Source: Glaciimonas sp. PCH181 (lineage in GTDB: Bacteria; Pseudomonadota; Gammaproteobacteria; Burkholderiales; Burkholderiaceae_D). Taken from it: a DNA stretch of 64,000 bases. Within the stretch, counting starts at the first letter, position 1. The number at the start of each line of letters is the position of its first letter. Where the stretch lies: the NCBI RefSeq assembly GCF_003056055.1, contig NZ_PYFP01000003.1, forward strand, positions 453,808 through 517,807. Reading direction: 5' to 3'. This document shows positions 10,888 through 19,632 of this stretch, piece by piece. The notes beneath the pieces are model-generated. The model worked only from the letters and a program-made list of their open reading frames with translations, did no database searches and was not told the origin of the DNA. Position numbers and translations under genes: made by a program.

Positions 10888-11463
10888 ATGCCCCTAATCC
10901 TATTCAATAAACCCTTTCAAGTGATGTGCCAATTCTCCTCGCATCCGCAGCGAGAAACCTTGGCCAATTACTTGACCATTCCCAACATCTATCCGGCTGG
11001 AAGGCTCGATGCCGATAGTGAGGGGTTACTATTACTCACCGATGACGGCAAGCTACAACATCGCATCAGTCATCCGGCCTATAAACAACCCAAAACTTAC
11101 TTAGCCCAAGTTGAAGGCATCCCCGATAAGGAAATGCTGACGCGCCTACGAAATGGCCTCGATTTGGGGGATTTTGTGACGCAACCCTGCGAAGTAAAAC
11201 AAATTGCTGATCCTGAGTGGCTTTGGCCGCGCAATCCGCCAATACGGGAACGTAGCGATAAACCAACTAGTTGGCTGGCACTCACTATTACAGAAGGAAA
11301 AAATAGACAAGTTCGCCGCATGACGGCAGCCGTTGACCTACCAACGTTGCGTCTGGTCCGGGTAGCGATCGGCAAAATTTCTTTAGAAAGTCATCCGCTC
11401 TGGCCCGGCGAATTCCGCGAAATCGATCCATCTGAACTGACGCGCCTACAAAAACCTAGTTGA
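10888..11463 (+). CDS. rluE: 23S rRNA pseudouridine synthase, RluE type
   Basis: Member of the RsuA/RluE branch of pseudouridine synthases, which act on a single uridine of rRNA. The catalytic Asp is in GRLDADSEGLLLLT, and the KTYLAQVEG and EGKNRQVRRMTAAV motifs are intact. There is no N-terminal S4 domain, which fits RluE rather than RsuA/RluB/RluF. I chose the ATG at 10888 (MPLILFNKPF); a frame start at 10867 adds seven residues. The exact target base is known only from E. coli RluE (U2457) and is inferred here. Confidence 0.88.
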   Translation: MPLILFNKPFQVMCQFSSHPQRETLANYLTIPNIYPAGRLDADSEGLLLLTDDGKLQHRISHPAYKQPKTYLAQVEGIPDKEMLTRLRNGLDLGDFVTQPCEVKQIADPEWLWPRNPPIRERSDKPTSWLALTITEGKNRQVRRMTAAVDLPTLRLVRVAIGKISLESHPLWPGEFREIDPSELTRLQKPS

Positions 11464-11638
11464 AACGTACTTTCCATAGGGCCTTAGTGATTGCCTGCGG
11501 GAAGCACACCCTTACCGTATAAAAGATATATTAATTTTCAAAAAGTCTGTCAACCAGATATCGTGACCACCGTTAATGACAGTGATTCGAATGAATCATC
11601 GATGCACTTACATGATTAATAATCAAAAGGATTCTCAA

Positions 11639-11854
11639 ATGTCTAAACTGATCGCTGTTTTAGTAGCTGGCCTGTTCGCAACTTCCGTTTTCGCTGCTGA
11701 TGCTGCCGCTCCTGCTGCTGCGCCAGCCGCTGATGCTCCTGCTGCTGCCGCTCCTGCTGCTAAAAAAGCAGTAAAGAAACACAAAAAAGTAGCCAAAAAA
11801 GCTAAAGCTGCTCCTGCTGAAGCCGCTCCAGCTGCTGATGCTCCTGCTAAGTAA
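11639..11854 (+). CDS. Small exported Ala/Pro/Lys-rich protein
   Basis: A 71-residue protein started at the ATG at 11639 (MSKLIAVLVAGLFATSVFAADA), which gives a clean Sec signal peptide cleaved after VFA. The mature part is low complexity: Ala/Pro/Asp blocks flank a central strongly basic block with repeated KK pairs, resembling a histone H1 tail but with an export signal. An upstream in-frame start at 11576 would spoil the signal peptide. Monocistronic, with its own terminator. Similar short exported AK-rich proteins occur in Burkholderiales; function unknown. Confidence 0.75.
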   Translation: MSKLIAVLVAGLFATSVFAADAAAPAAAPAADAPAAAAPAAKKAVKKHKKVAKKAKAAPAEAAPAADAPAK

Positions 11855-11873
11855 TTTAAGCAGCAGTTTCGAT

Positions 11874-11904
11874 AAAAAAGACAGGCATTGCCTGTCTTTT
11901 TTAT
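11874..11904 (+). terminator. Intrinsic terminator after the Ala/Lys-rich gene
   Basis: Stem AAAAAGACAGGCA / TGCCTGTCTTTTT with almost no loop, flanked by A- and T-runs. Confidence 0.88.
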
Positions 11905-12028
11905 TTATCTGTCCAGTTTTAGACTAATAATTGTCGTTCTGCATCGCAAAAAAGCTTCTCCCTCCCCGCCTCCCATCTTCTGCAAGCCTCTGTATAATCC
12001 TGTGAAATATAAAAAGGACTTTTTCAAC

Positions 12029-12490
12029 ATGAGTAGATATCGCGCATCTTTTACTGCCATGGCGTTCGCACTATTGAGCAGCACCGTCGGCCTATTCAAC
12101 AATGCCGTAGCCCAGGAACCGCAACACTTTCCGGTCATTTCCTTAAATGCCGGGATACACCTAATTAAGGCAGAAGTCGCATCGACTGAGGCACAACGCG
12201 AACAAGGGTTGATGTTTCGCAAACAAATGGCGACTAATAACGGCATGGTGTTTGTCTTCGACGAACCCGCTGGCGTGTGTATGTGGATGAAAAATACTTT
12301 GATACCGCTATCCGTCGCGTTTCTCGACAAGAATGGCGCGATTATCAATATCGAAGAAATGAAAGCTCAGACGCTCGACTCCCATTGTGCTGAAAAAGCG
12401 GCGTTCTATGCTTTAGAAATGAATCAAAACTGGTTTAAGCAACGGAACCTCAAACCCGGCACGGTAATAGATGGCCTGCCTCGACAATAG
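12029..12490 (+). CDS. DUF192 family exported protein
   Basis: 153 residues from the ATG at 12029, which sits 10 bases after AAAGGA. An upstream in-frame extension to 11888 has no ribosome site and lies inside the preceding terminator. An N-terminal hydrophobic stretch ending in NAVAQ is a signal peptide, so the protein is periplasmic. The DUF192 core is clear: the EQREQGLMFRK segment, the GMVFVFDEP strand, and CMWMKNTLIPLSVAFLD near the middle. The biochemical role of the family is unknown. Confidence 0.88.
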   Translation: MSRYRASFTAMAFALLSSTVGLFNNAVAQEPQHFPVISLNAGIHLIKAEVASTEAQREQGLMFRKQMATNNGMVFVFDEPAGVCMWMKNTLIPLSVAFLDKNGAIINIEEMKAQTLDSHCAEKAAFYALEMNQNWFKQRNLKPGTVIDGLPRQ

Positions 12491-12633
12491 TCGCAGCAAA
12501 TAACCAGGTGCAGATTGGCTTTCGGACGGAGAACCAAACGCTTACGTTTTGCAGTTAGCAGTCCGAATCATTGCAGTGGCTTGTCGAACTACTACAAATA
12601 GCTATACAAAAAAAACAATCAATTTAAAGCAAA

Positions 12634-12668
12634 AAATCCCTGAATAACCGAAGTTATTCAAGGATTTC
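12634..12668 (-). terminator. Intrinsic terminator of rpsT
   Basis: A 15-bp stem with one G-T pair and a CGAA loop. On the minus strand it is followed by TTTTTT, about 48 bases after the rpsT stop. Confidence 0.9.
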
Positions 12669-12715
12669 TATCTAGCAAACTTAACCTACCAAGCGAACCC
12701 GGTACGTTAATTTAC

Positions 12716-12982
12716 TTAAACTGCCAGTGCTTTCAGAGCTGCATTTAAACGGCTCTTATGACGTGCAGCTTTGTTCTTGTGAATGATTTTCTTGTCTGCA
12801 ATACGGTCGATAGTCGACACAGACTTTTGCAGAACCAATGCTGCAGCAGCTTTATCGCCACCAGCAATTGCTTTACGCGCAGCTTTGATAGCTGTACGCA
12901 GAGTCGAACGCTGACTAGAGTTGTGCAGGTTTTGAGCGACTGCTTGACGAGCACGCTTACGTGCTTGTGCGGTATTTGCCAT
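12716..12982 (-). CDS. rpsT: 30S ribosomal protein S20
   Basis: 88-residue basic helical protein that binds 16S rRNA in the body of the small subunit. The N-terminus [21 protein letters not shown] and the [21 protein letters not shown] segment are diagnostic. It is transcribed divergently from murJ, a conserved neighbour in proteobacteria, with about 300 bases between them. Confidence 0.97.
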   Translation of the reverse strand: MANTAQARKRARQAVAQNLHNSSQRSTLRTAIKAARKAIAGGDKAAAALVLQKSVSTIDRIADKKIIHKNKAARHKSRLNAALKALAV

Positions 12983-13280
12983 TTATATTTCCTAAATCAA
13001 GGTCGGGAATGCTTACGCGGCAAAATAAACCAGACCGCGACGCAGAATTCTGTAAAGCCACGGAGTATAACCAGTTTTTCGTCAATGGGCAAATGTATCT
13101 TACCTTTATCGCCATTTTGGCTTTCGCTTACAACACGCAATAGTATATAGACTAATAATTTAACCATCCATATCACCTAGCTCATCACCAGCAGGCTATA
13201 TATCGCCCCCTACCGCGCCGAAAAGCTTTGCGACAAAGCTGTGAGGCAACAAACAACATCAGCAGCTATAATGCCGCTCC

Positions 13281-14828
13281 ATGAACTTGCATAAAACGCT
13301 TGCCACCGTCTCTGGCATGACGATGTTGTCGCGCATAGCGGGATTGATACGCGAAATCTTATTTGCGTCTACTTTTGGTGCTTCAGCCTACACCGACGCC
13401 TTCAATATCGCTTTCCGCATTCCTAACTTATTACGTCGCCTGTTTGCAGAAGGCGCTTTCTCCCAGGCTTTCGTGCCTATTCTGGGCGAATACAAAAATA
13501 AAAAAGGGCAAGATGCAACCAAACATCTCGTCGATCATGTTGCCACAGTGATGATCTGGGTGATGCTGGTCACCTGCATCATCGGAATTCTTGCATCGCC
13601 ATTGCTGATTTACTTCATAGCAACAGGGATGAAAAATGATCCGAACGCGTTTAATGCTTCAGTCGTTATGACGCGCATCATGTTCCCCTATATCGGCTTC
13701 ATGTCATTTGTGGCATTGGCCGGGGGAATCTTAAATACTTGGCATGAATTTAAAATTCCGGCGCTCACATCGGTATTGTTAAACCTCGCATTCATCGTCG
13801 CTTCGCTTTTCGTAGCACCGTATATGGACCAACCAATCTATGCGATGGCTTTGGCAGTCTTGGTCGGCGGGATTTTGCAAGTGGCGATTCAAATCCCCGC
13901 ATTGCGCAAAATCGGGATGATGCCGCGCATTATGTGGAATCCATTTGTCGGCCTACGTGATAGCGGCGTAAGACGCGTACTTAAAAAAATGGGTCCGGCT
14001 GTGTTTGCGGTCTCCGCCGCTCAGATCAGCCTGATGGTTAACACAAATATCGCATCACGACTAGAGCACGGCAGCGTCTCATGGCTTTCCTACGGCGATC
14101 GCCTGATGGAATTCCCGACTGCCCTGCTAGGCGTTGCGCTCGGCACAATATTGCTACCCAGCCTCTCTAAAGCCAACGCAAACGCGGATCATCGTGAATA
14201 TTCTTCGTTATTGGATTGGGGCTTGCGCCTTACCTTCTTATTGGCGCTACCTTCCGCCGTTGGGCTTGCCACGCTATCTATCCCCCTGACAGCAACGTTG
14301 TTTCATCATGGCAAATTCGATGCCATTTCGGTCTTGATGACTAGCAGAATTTTGATCGCTTACGGTGTTGGTTTGATTGGTTTGATTGTCGTAAAAATTC
14401 TGGCCCCGGGCTTTTACGCAAAACAAGACATCAAAACGCCGGTAAAAATTGCTATCGCGGTGTTGATTGTCACGCAGTTGATGAACTCTATTTTTGTTCC
14501 CATTTTTGCGGTGGCAGGCTTAGCCCTATCCATCAGTATCGGAGCCTGTATGAACGCTGGCCTGCTACTGTGGAGTCTGTTACGCCGTGGCATTTACAAA
14601 CCTGAAAAAGGCTGGATCGTCTATTTTATCCGACTGCTTGGTGCGTTATGTCTGATGGCCGCGGTAGCACTATGGAGCTCTGATCACTTTGACTGGATTG
14701 GCCATAGCAGCTCTTTAGCGCGAGTTGGCGCGTTGATGGTCATTCTGACGCTCTGCGGCGCCACCTACTTCGGATCGCTGCTTGCAATGGGATTCCGTTT
14801 CCGCGACTTCAAACGCATATCCCACTAA
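13281..14828 (+). CDS. murJ: Lipid II flippase MurJ
   Basis: Polytopic inner-membrane protein (515 residues, about 14 hydrophobic segments) of the MOP exporter superfamily that flips lipid II for peptidoglycan synthesis. The N-terminus MNLHKTLATVSGMTMLSRIAGLIREILFA and the FRIPNLLRRLFAEGAFSQAFVPIL segment are strongly conserved. Length is normal. It is followed 32 bases later by the SirB1-like gene. Confidence 0.96.
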   Translation: MNLHKTLATVSGMTMLSRIAGLIREILFASTFGASAYTDAFNIAFRIPNLLRRLFAEGAFSQAFVPILGEYKNKKGQDATKHLVDHVATVMIWVMLVTCIIGILASPLLIYFIATGMKNDPNAFNASVVMTRIMFPYIGFMSFVALAGGILNTWHEFKIPALTSVLLNLAFIVASLFVAPYMDQPIYAMALAVLVGGILQVAIQIPALRKIGMMPRIMWNPFVGLRDSGVRRVLKKMGPAVFAVSAAQISLMVNTNIASRLEHGSVSWLSYGDRLMEFPTALLGVALGTILLPSLSKANANADHREYSSLLDWGLRLTFLLALPSAVGLATLSIPLTATLFHHGKFDAISVLMTSRILIAYGVGLIGLIVVKILAPGFYAKQDIKTPVKIAIAVLIVTQLMNSIFVPIFAVAGLALSISIGACMNAGLLLWSLLRRGIYKPEKGWIVYFIRLLGALCLMAAVALWSSDHFDWIGHSSSLARVGALMVILTLCGATYFGSLLAMGFRFRDFKRISH

Positions 14829-14860
14829 CTAATACGCCATGTTGCTGATATTTTGGTAGC

Positions 14861-15718
14861 ATGGCTAATATGACGATATCTTCTCTAGACTACTTTACGA
14901 CCCTTGTACAAGAGGCGAACAATGTGCCGCTGTTTGAAGCGGCGCTTGCCATTGCTCAGGACGCCTATCCTATGCTGGATATGGCTGCACCGCAAATCGC
15001 GTTAGATAAATTTGCCAATACCTTAAGGCAACGCATTCATGCCGATGCCTCGTTAATAAAAAAATTGCAGCTTCTGAACCACTTCTTTTTCCAAGAGTTG
15101 GGTTTCGCAGGGAATGTGAATAATTATTACGATCCGGACAATAGCTATCTGCATTGCGTCATCACCAAACGCCGCGGAATTCCCATTTCTCTGGCAATGG
15201 TGTACATGGAATTAGCGCAACAAATCGGCTTAACTGTGCGCGGCATTTCATTTCCGGGTCATTTCCTGATGAAATTGACGGTACAGTCCGGCGACATCGT
15301 CATCGACCCGCTGAACGGGACCAGCCTTTCACACGAAGAATTAGAAGAACGATTGGAGCCCTATTTAAGCGCCTCGTCCCATCAAGGTCATGAGAAGAGA
15401 ATATCGTTACAGCCCTATTTACAAAATGCCCATCCGCATGAAATTTTGGCACGCATGTTGCGTAATCTAAAAACGATATTCATGCAAGGCCAGCAATGGG
15501 AGCGGCTTCTGCTGCTGCAACAACGCTTGCTGATCCTGTTGCCGAATGACGCCGTTGAATTACGTGACCGTGGCATCGCCTATGCGCACTTGGATTGTCC
15601 TCAAGCGGCTTTGGAAGATATTGAAAACTATTTGCTACAACGACCTCAGGCAACGGATGCCGATACATTGCGCGAGCAAATAAGTGAATTGAAAAAAGCC
15701 TGCAAACGACTAAACTAA
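14861..15718 (+). CDS. SirB1 family protein with transglutaminase-like fold and TPR tail
   Basis: 285 residues. The N-terminal half carries the SirB1 signature: YDPDNSYLHCVITKRRGIPISLAMVYMELAQQIGL followed by GISFPGHFLMKL, a transglutaminase-like region. The C-terminal part contains helical repeats (LRNLKTIFMQGQQWERLLLLQQRLLILLP, DRGIAYAHLDCPQAALEDIENYL) of TPR type. The start could also be the internal ATG four codons later (MTISSL). In gammaproteobacteria sirB1 sits with hemK/prfA; here it follows murJ. The function of the family is not established. Confidence 0.87.
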   Translation: MANMTISSLDYFTTLVQEANNVPLFEAALAIAQDAYPMLDMAAPQIALDKFANTLRQRIHADASLIKKLQLLNHFFFQELGFAGNVNNYYDPDNSYLHCVITKRRGIPISLAMVYMELAQQIGLTVRGISFPGHFLMKLTVQSGDIVIDPLNGTSLSHEELEERLEPYLSASSHQGHEKRISLQPYLQNAHPHEILARMLRNLKTIFMQGQQWERLLLLQQRLLILLPNDAVELRDRGIAYAHLDCPQAALEDIENYLLQRPQATDADTLREQISELKKACKRLN

Positions 15719-15732
15719 TACTCGTTGCAGCA

Positions 15733-15773
15733 AAAAAAGCGGGATGCCTTTGTCAGGCACTCCCGCTTTTTTA
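15733..15773. terminator. Bidirectional terminator between SirB1-like gene and uup
   Basis: Stem AAAAAAGCGGGA-TGCCT paired with AGGCA-TCCCGCTTTTTT; T-runs on both strands serve the convergent genes. Confidence 0.9.
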
Positions 15774-15783
15774 ACTATTAAAT

Positions 15784-17679
15784 CTAGCCTTTATTACGCG
15801 CTTCAATTACTTCCCATTTTTCCAGTGCTTCAAGCAACAAACCGTCTAACTCAGAAAACCGTGCATTCAAGCGTTTGACTTCATCCGGCTTTTTGATATA
15901 CAGGTCGGCATCAGCCAACTGCGTAGTAATCGCCTTTTGCTCGGACTCCAACTTTGCAATCAGCACTGGCAACTCATCGAGTTCACGCTGCTCTTTATAG
16001 CTCAATTTTTTTTGCTTAGGTGCGACTGGCTGTGCCACTTCAGTCTTAGTCTCTGCTTTAACTTTAGCAGCCAATGCCGCAGGACTTGGGCGAACCCGCT
16101 CCCAATCGCTATAACCGCCAACGTATTCACGCCACAGTCCATCGCCTTCGGCAGCAATCACTTGCGTCACCACATTGTCGAGGAAGGTTCGGTCATGACT
16201 GACTAGAAACACTGTGCCTTTATAGTCCTCAAGCAACTCTTCCAGCAATTCCAGCGTATCGATATCCAGATCGTTGGTCGGCTCATCCAGCACAAGTACA
16301 TTCGCTGGCTTGGCAAAAAGGCGCGCTAACAGCAAGCGATTACGCTCACCACCTGACAACGATTTGACCGGTGAACGCGCGCGTTCCGGCGCAAATAAAA
16401 AGTCATTCAGATAGGTCATCACGTGTTTGCGCTGACCATTGATCTCCACCCAATCGCTACCAGGCGCAATGGTGTCCGCCAAACTGGCGTTGTCATCCAA
16501 CTGCGCGCGCATTTGATCGAAATAAGCGACTTGCAATTTCGTCCCTTGCTTGACCGTCCCACCATCCGGCTGATCCTCACCCAAAATGAGTTTCAACAAT
16601 GTTGTCTTACCCGCGCCGTTATGCCCGATCAAACCAACCTTATCGCCACGCAAAATCGTCGCAGTGAAATCTCGCACAATGACTTTTTCGCCAAAAGCTC
16701 TGCCGACGTTTGTCAACTCGGCAACGATCTTGCCTGATCGCTCGCCCGCCGACACATCCAGTTTGACCTGTCCCTGCTGGTCACGACGCGCATTACGATC
16801 CAAACGCAACGCCTCCAGACGCCGCACACGGCCTTCATCACGCGTACGACGTGCTTGCACACCTTTACGAATCCAGATTTCTTCTTGCGCCAGAAATTTA
16901 TCAAACTTAGCGTTTTCAACTTCTTCAATTTCCAGTTGTTCAGCCTTACGTACTTGATAAGCAGTGAAATTACCGGGAAAAGACAAAATACGGCCACGAT
17001 CAAGCTCTACGATGCGGGTTGCCACGTTATCCAGGAAACTACGATCATGGGTAATGAACAAGACGCTGCCTTTGTAATCGCGCAGCAAACCCTCAAGCCA
17101 CATGATCGAACTAAAGTCCAGATGGTTGGTTGGCTCATCCAGCAGCAAGACATCGGGTGCGCTGACAAGTGCACATGCCAACGCGACGCGTTTTTGCATC
17201 CCGCCCGACAGCGTTCCCATCAGCGAATCTTTATTCAGGCTCAACCGGTCTAGCGTAGTCTCAACCTTATTCGTCAGACTCCAGGCATCGGCAGCATCGA
17301 GCTTGCTCTGAATCACATGCATGCGTTCCATGATGGCTTCGTCATCATCGCCACCAAACTGACCGGTTAAAGCGTCATATTCATTTAAAAGAGCCTGCAT
17401 TTCTCCCATACCGGAAGCCACGGCATCAAACACCGACATTTCGGGCGCAAAATGCGGCTCCTGATCAACATAAGCGATTTTAATGCCTTGCTGCATCACC
17501 ATCAGCCCGTCATCCAGCTTAGAAACGCCAGCGATAGTCTTCAGCAACGAGGATTTACCGGTCCCATTTCGGCCAATCAGCCCGACCCGCTCCCCTGTAT
17601 CCAGAGAAAATTCAGCGCGATCCAATAACGCAACGTGACCGAACGCAAGCTGCGCATTGGTGATAGAAATGACTGCCAT
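15784..17679 (-). CDS. uup: ABC-F ATPase, Uup subfamily
   Basis: Soluble double-ATPase without membrane domain. Start taken at the ATG at 17679 (MAVISITNAQLAFGHVALLDRAEF), the canonical N-terminus; an upstream frame to 17727 adds 16 atypical residues. NBD1 has Walker A GRNGTGKSS and signature LSGGMQKRVAL; NBD2 has GHNGAGKTT and LSGGERNRLLL; both Walker B regions read LLDEPTN or VLDEPTN. A Glu-rich inter-domain linker is followed by NBD2 and a C-terminal coiled coil (KLSYKEQRELDELP), typical of Uup, which binds DNA/ribosomes and affects precise excision of transposons in E. coli. Confidence 0.92.
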   Translation of the reverse strand: MAVISITNAQLAFGHVALLDRAEFSLDTGERVGLIGRNGTGKSSLLKTIAGVSKLDDGLMVMQQGIKIAYVDQEPHFAPEMSVFDAVASGMGEMQALLNEYDALTGQFGGDDDEAIMERMHVIQSKLDAADAWSLTNKVETTLDRLSLNKDSLMGTLSGGMQKRVALACALVSAPDVLLLDEPTNHLDFSSIMWLEGLLRDYKGSVLFITHDRSFLDNVATRIVELDRGRILSFPGNFTAYQVRKAEQLEIEEVENAKFDKFLAQEEIWIRKGVQARRTRDEGRVRRLEALRLDRNARRDQQGQVKLDVSAGERSGKIVAELTNVGRAFGEKVIVRDFTATILRGDKVGLIGHNGAGKTTLLKLILGEDQPDGGTVKQGTKLQVAYFDQMRAQLDDNASLADTIAPGSDWVEINGQRKHVMTYLNDFLFAPERARSPVKSLSGGERNRLLLARLFAKPANVLVLDEPTNDLDIDTLELLEELLEDYKGTVFLVSHDRTFLDNVVTQVIAAEGDGLWREYVGGYSDWERVRPSPAALAAKVKAETKTEVAQPVAPKQKKLSYKEQRELDELPVLIAKLESEQKAITTQLADADLYIKKPDEVKRLNARFSELDGLLLEALEKWEVIEARNKG

Positions 17680-18423
17680 AGTAGAAAACCAGAAAAAGAA
17701 AGTCTGCGGAAATCCCCACGCAGCCAATTAAATGAATGAAGTGCGCATTGTACCGATAGCTGATGCCATCCCGCTACAAGATGTGTATTTTAAGGGACTG
17801 GTTGTTGCATATTGCAAGGGCGTTGGGGTATGTGTTGTATTTTTAGAATGACTTATAGGCAATAGAAAAGTTGCTCATTAGGTCCAATAAAGAAGTTTCG
17901 AAGCAAATTTCCTCTACCGAGGGGTACTGCTGAATTAAGTGTTGTGGACCCCTTGCCGCCCTGTCCTCTATGTTATGCAATGCAATCTTCCAAAGCGCCT
18001 CAGAAAGGTAAACTTGCATAGTTCACGGTGCGGAATTATGCAACTGTCCCGCACCAGCCTTACCTCAAGCGAATTGCTATAGTAAATTTGTAGCACTTAC
18101 TTTCTAGGAAAGTTAATAACAAGATCGCCAATTTGCATTTGATACCTGCTCACACAAGCCCAGAATCAGACACGCCCTTCCCTAGTTCATCTGCCCCTCT
18201 GCAAGCCTCCAAAAAATCGGCATTACAGCGCAATCAACCAAGAAACACTACTCTTCCGGCCAAAATAGCTTGTAAAAACAAGATGCAAAAAAATCTGTCA
18301 AGATATTGGCCCGAAGCGATATCTTACGGCTACCGCATGGGCGGAGCTTTAAATCCAAGCAAAGATTAAGCAGCGGTACTCAACTCGGCACCAAGGCCAT
18401 CTAAAAAACGAAGGAAACCAAAA
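17680..18423. other. Long intergenic region without a supported gene
   Basis: About 740 bases between uup and the HAD phosphatase gene. A possible 78-codon frame at 18133-18369 looks non-coding (no ribosome site, low-complexity Ser/Pro start). A weak dyad GGTGCGG / CCGCACC lies near 18030-18055. An AAGGA ribosome site at about 18411 serves the next gene. Confidence 0.5.
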
Positions 18424-19104
18424 TTGTCAGCGAATAATTCATCGGTAATCTTAGGTCGATACAGTGCACTCCTTTTCGATATGGACGGCACTATTATTAA
18501 CTCTATCGCTGCCGCAGAACGTGTCTGGAGTGCATGGGCAACGCGTCATGGCCTGGATGTCGCAACCTTTCTGCCCACCATTCACGGTGCACGTGCCATC
18601 GATACTATCGCGAAGTTAGCCCTTCCCGGTGTTGATGCGGAAATGGAAGCTGCCGGGATTACTAAAGCGGAAACCGCTGACGTAGAGGGGATCATCGAAA
18701 TATCTGGAGCGAAAAGTTTTTTACGATCACTGCCATCGGACAAATGGGCAATCGTGACTTCGGCGCCAAAAGCGTTGGCAATTGAGCGCTTGAAAGCGGC
18801 AGGCATTCCCCTCCCCGACAATATAGTGACCGCTGACGATGTCGCGGCAGGCAAGCCGCACCCTGATTGCTACTTACTTGCAGCTAGTAAGCTGGGCGTG
18901 GATGTGACCGCCTGTCTTATATTCGAAGATGCCCATGTCGGCATTCTTGCTGGCGAAGCAGCCGGGGCAAAACTGATGGTCGTGACCACAACACATCTTC
19001 ACTCAATGCCTACTCCTCATCCTACGATCAATAGCTATGAAACCATACTGGCCACAGTTGGCGAAGACGGCTTGATTCACCTTGAAGAGCGGCAGGCTGT
19101 GTAA
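18424..19104 (+). CDS. HAD-superfamily sugar/polyol phosphatase
   Basis: 226 residues starting at TTG (18424), preceded by GAAGGA; no ATG is available before the catalytic motif. Motif I DMDGTIINS carries the nucleophile and acid Asp, motif II is VTSAPKA, motif III AGKPHPDCY, and motif IV FEDAHVGI. The cap is the small helical type of the YfbT / glycerol-3-phosphatase group, so a sugar or polyol phosphate is the likely substrate; which one cannot be read from the sequence. It stands alone, with no terminator seen downstream. Confidence 0.85.
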   Translation: MSANNSSVILGRYSALLFDMDGTIINSIAAAERVWSAWATRHGLDVATFLPTIHGARAIDTIAKLALPGVDAEMEAAGITKAETADVEGIIEISGAKSFLRSLPSDKWAIVTSAPKALAIERLKAAGIPLPDNIVTADDVAAGKPHPDCYLLAASKLGVDVTACLIFEDAHVGILAGEAAGAKLMVVTTTHLHSMPTPHPTINSYETILATVGEDGLIHLEERQAV

Positions 19105-19242
19105 TATCAGAAGTCTAAGTATAAAACTTGATCGGCGCGGCAACAAAAAGCCAGCCCCTGAAAGTTAACCCCAGCGCGGCGGCGCATAAATCAGCATGAA
19201 TCTGTTTTAAGTCCAGTGCTGCTTTCGAGATTTTTTCTTTAA

Positions 19243-19347
19243 TTTACGCAATATCCTTTGTAAAATTGGAATACAAATCATATTGCGTAAAAGTATTTTA
19301 CGTAACATGTTGCGTTAAAATAATTTACGTAACATTATGCGTATAAT
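19243..19347 (+). promoter_or_regulatory. hipBA promoter with reiterated operator
   Basis: Repeated half-sites TTTACGYAAC/ATAT and TGCGTWAA occur as TTTACGCAATAT (19244), ATATTGCGTAAAA (19280), TTTTACGTAACATGTTGCGTTAAAA (19297-19320) and ATTTACGTAACATTATGCGTAT (19323-19343). A -10 hexamer TATAAT (19342-19347) abuts the last site. This looks like a cooperative HipB operator covering the promoter; the consensus differs from the E. coli TATCC type. Confidence 0.65.
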
Positions 19348-19368
19348 CTTCATTAATGAAAGAATTGT

Positions 19369-19629
19369 ATGAGCGACTTCCCTATCCATACTGCTGAGCA
19401 ATTAATCCCTTTATTTTCTGCCTTTCGAAAAAAACGACAGTTGTCTCAAGCAGCCCTGGCTCACCGGGTTGGGGTTGGACAGCAGACAATTTCGCAATTG
19501 GAACGCCATCCGAACAAAGCTACAGTTGAAAGGCTATTGCGCGCACTGGCTGTACTTGACGTGGAACTGGTGCTTAGAGAAAAACAATCAACAATTGCCA
19601 ACGTGCAAGCTAACCAAGAAGTGTGGTGA
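19369..19629 (+). CDS. hipB: HipB-type antitoxin, XRE-family HTH
   Basis: 86 residues; the helix-turn-helix spans about 20-70 (FRKKRQLSQAALAHRVGVGQQTISQLERHPNKATVERLLRALAVLDVELVL), which is the HipB pattern. It would bind the repeated upstream sites and hold HipA inactive. The stop is three bases before the hipA start, the usual hipBA arrangement. Ribosome site GAAAG is weak. Confidence 0.9.
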   Translation: MSDFPIHTAEQLIPLFSAFRKKRQLSQAALAHRVGVGQQTISQLERHPNKATVERLLRALAVLDVELVLREKQSTIANVQANQEVW

Positions 19630-19632
19630 CCA

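Noticed and set aside
18133..18369. 78-codon frame in the uup-HAD gap
   Set aside because: No ribosome site, low-complexity Ser/Pro start, no recognisable domain; composition like non-coding DNA.
19230..19242. 13-base repeat ATTTTTTCTTTAA shared with about 55678-55690, considered as att core
   Set aside because: Homopolymer-rich and shorter than the 16/17 repeat; kept only as a weaker alternative that would place hipBA inside the prophage.
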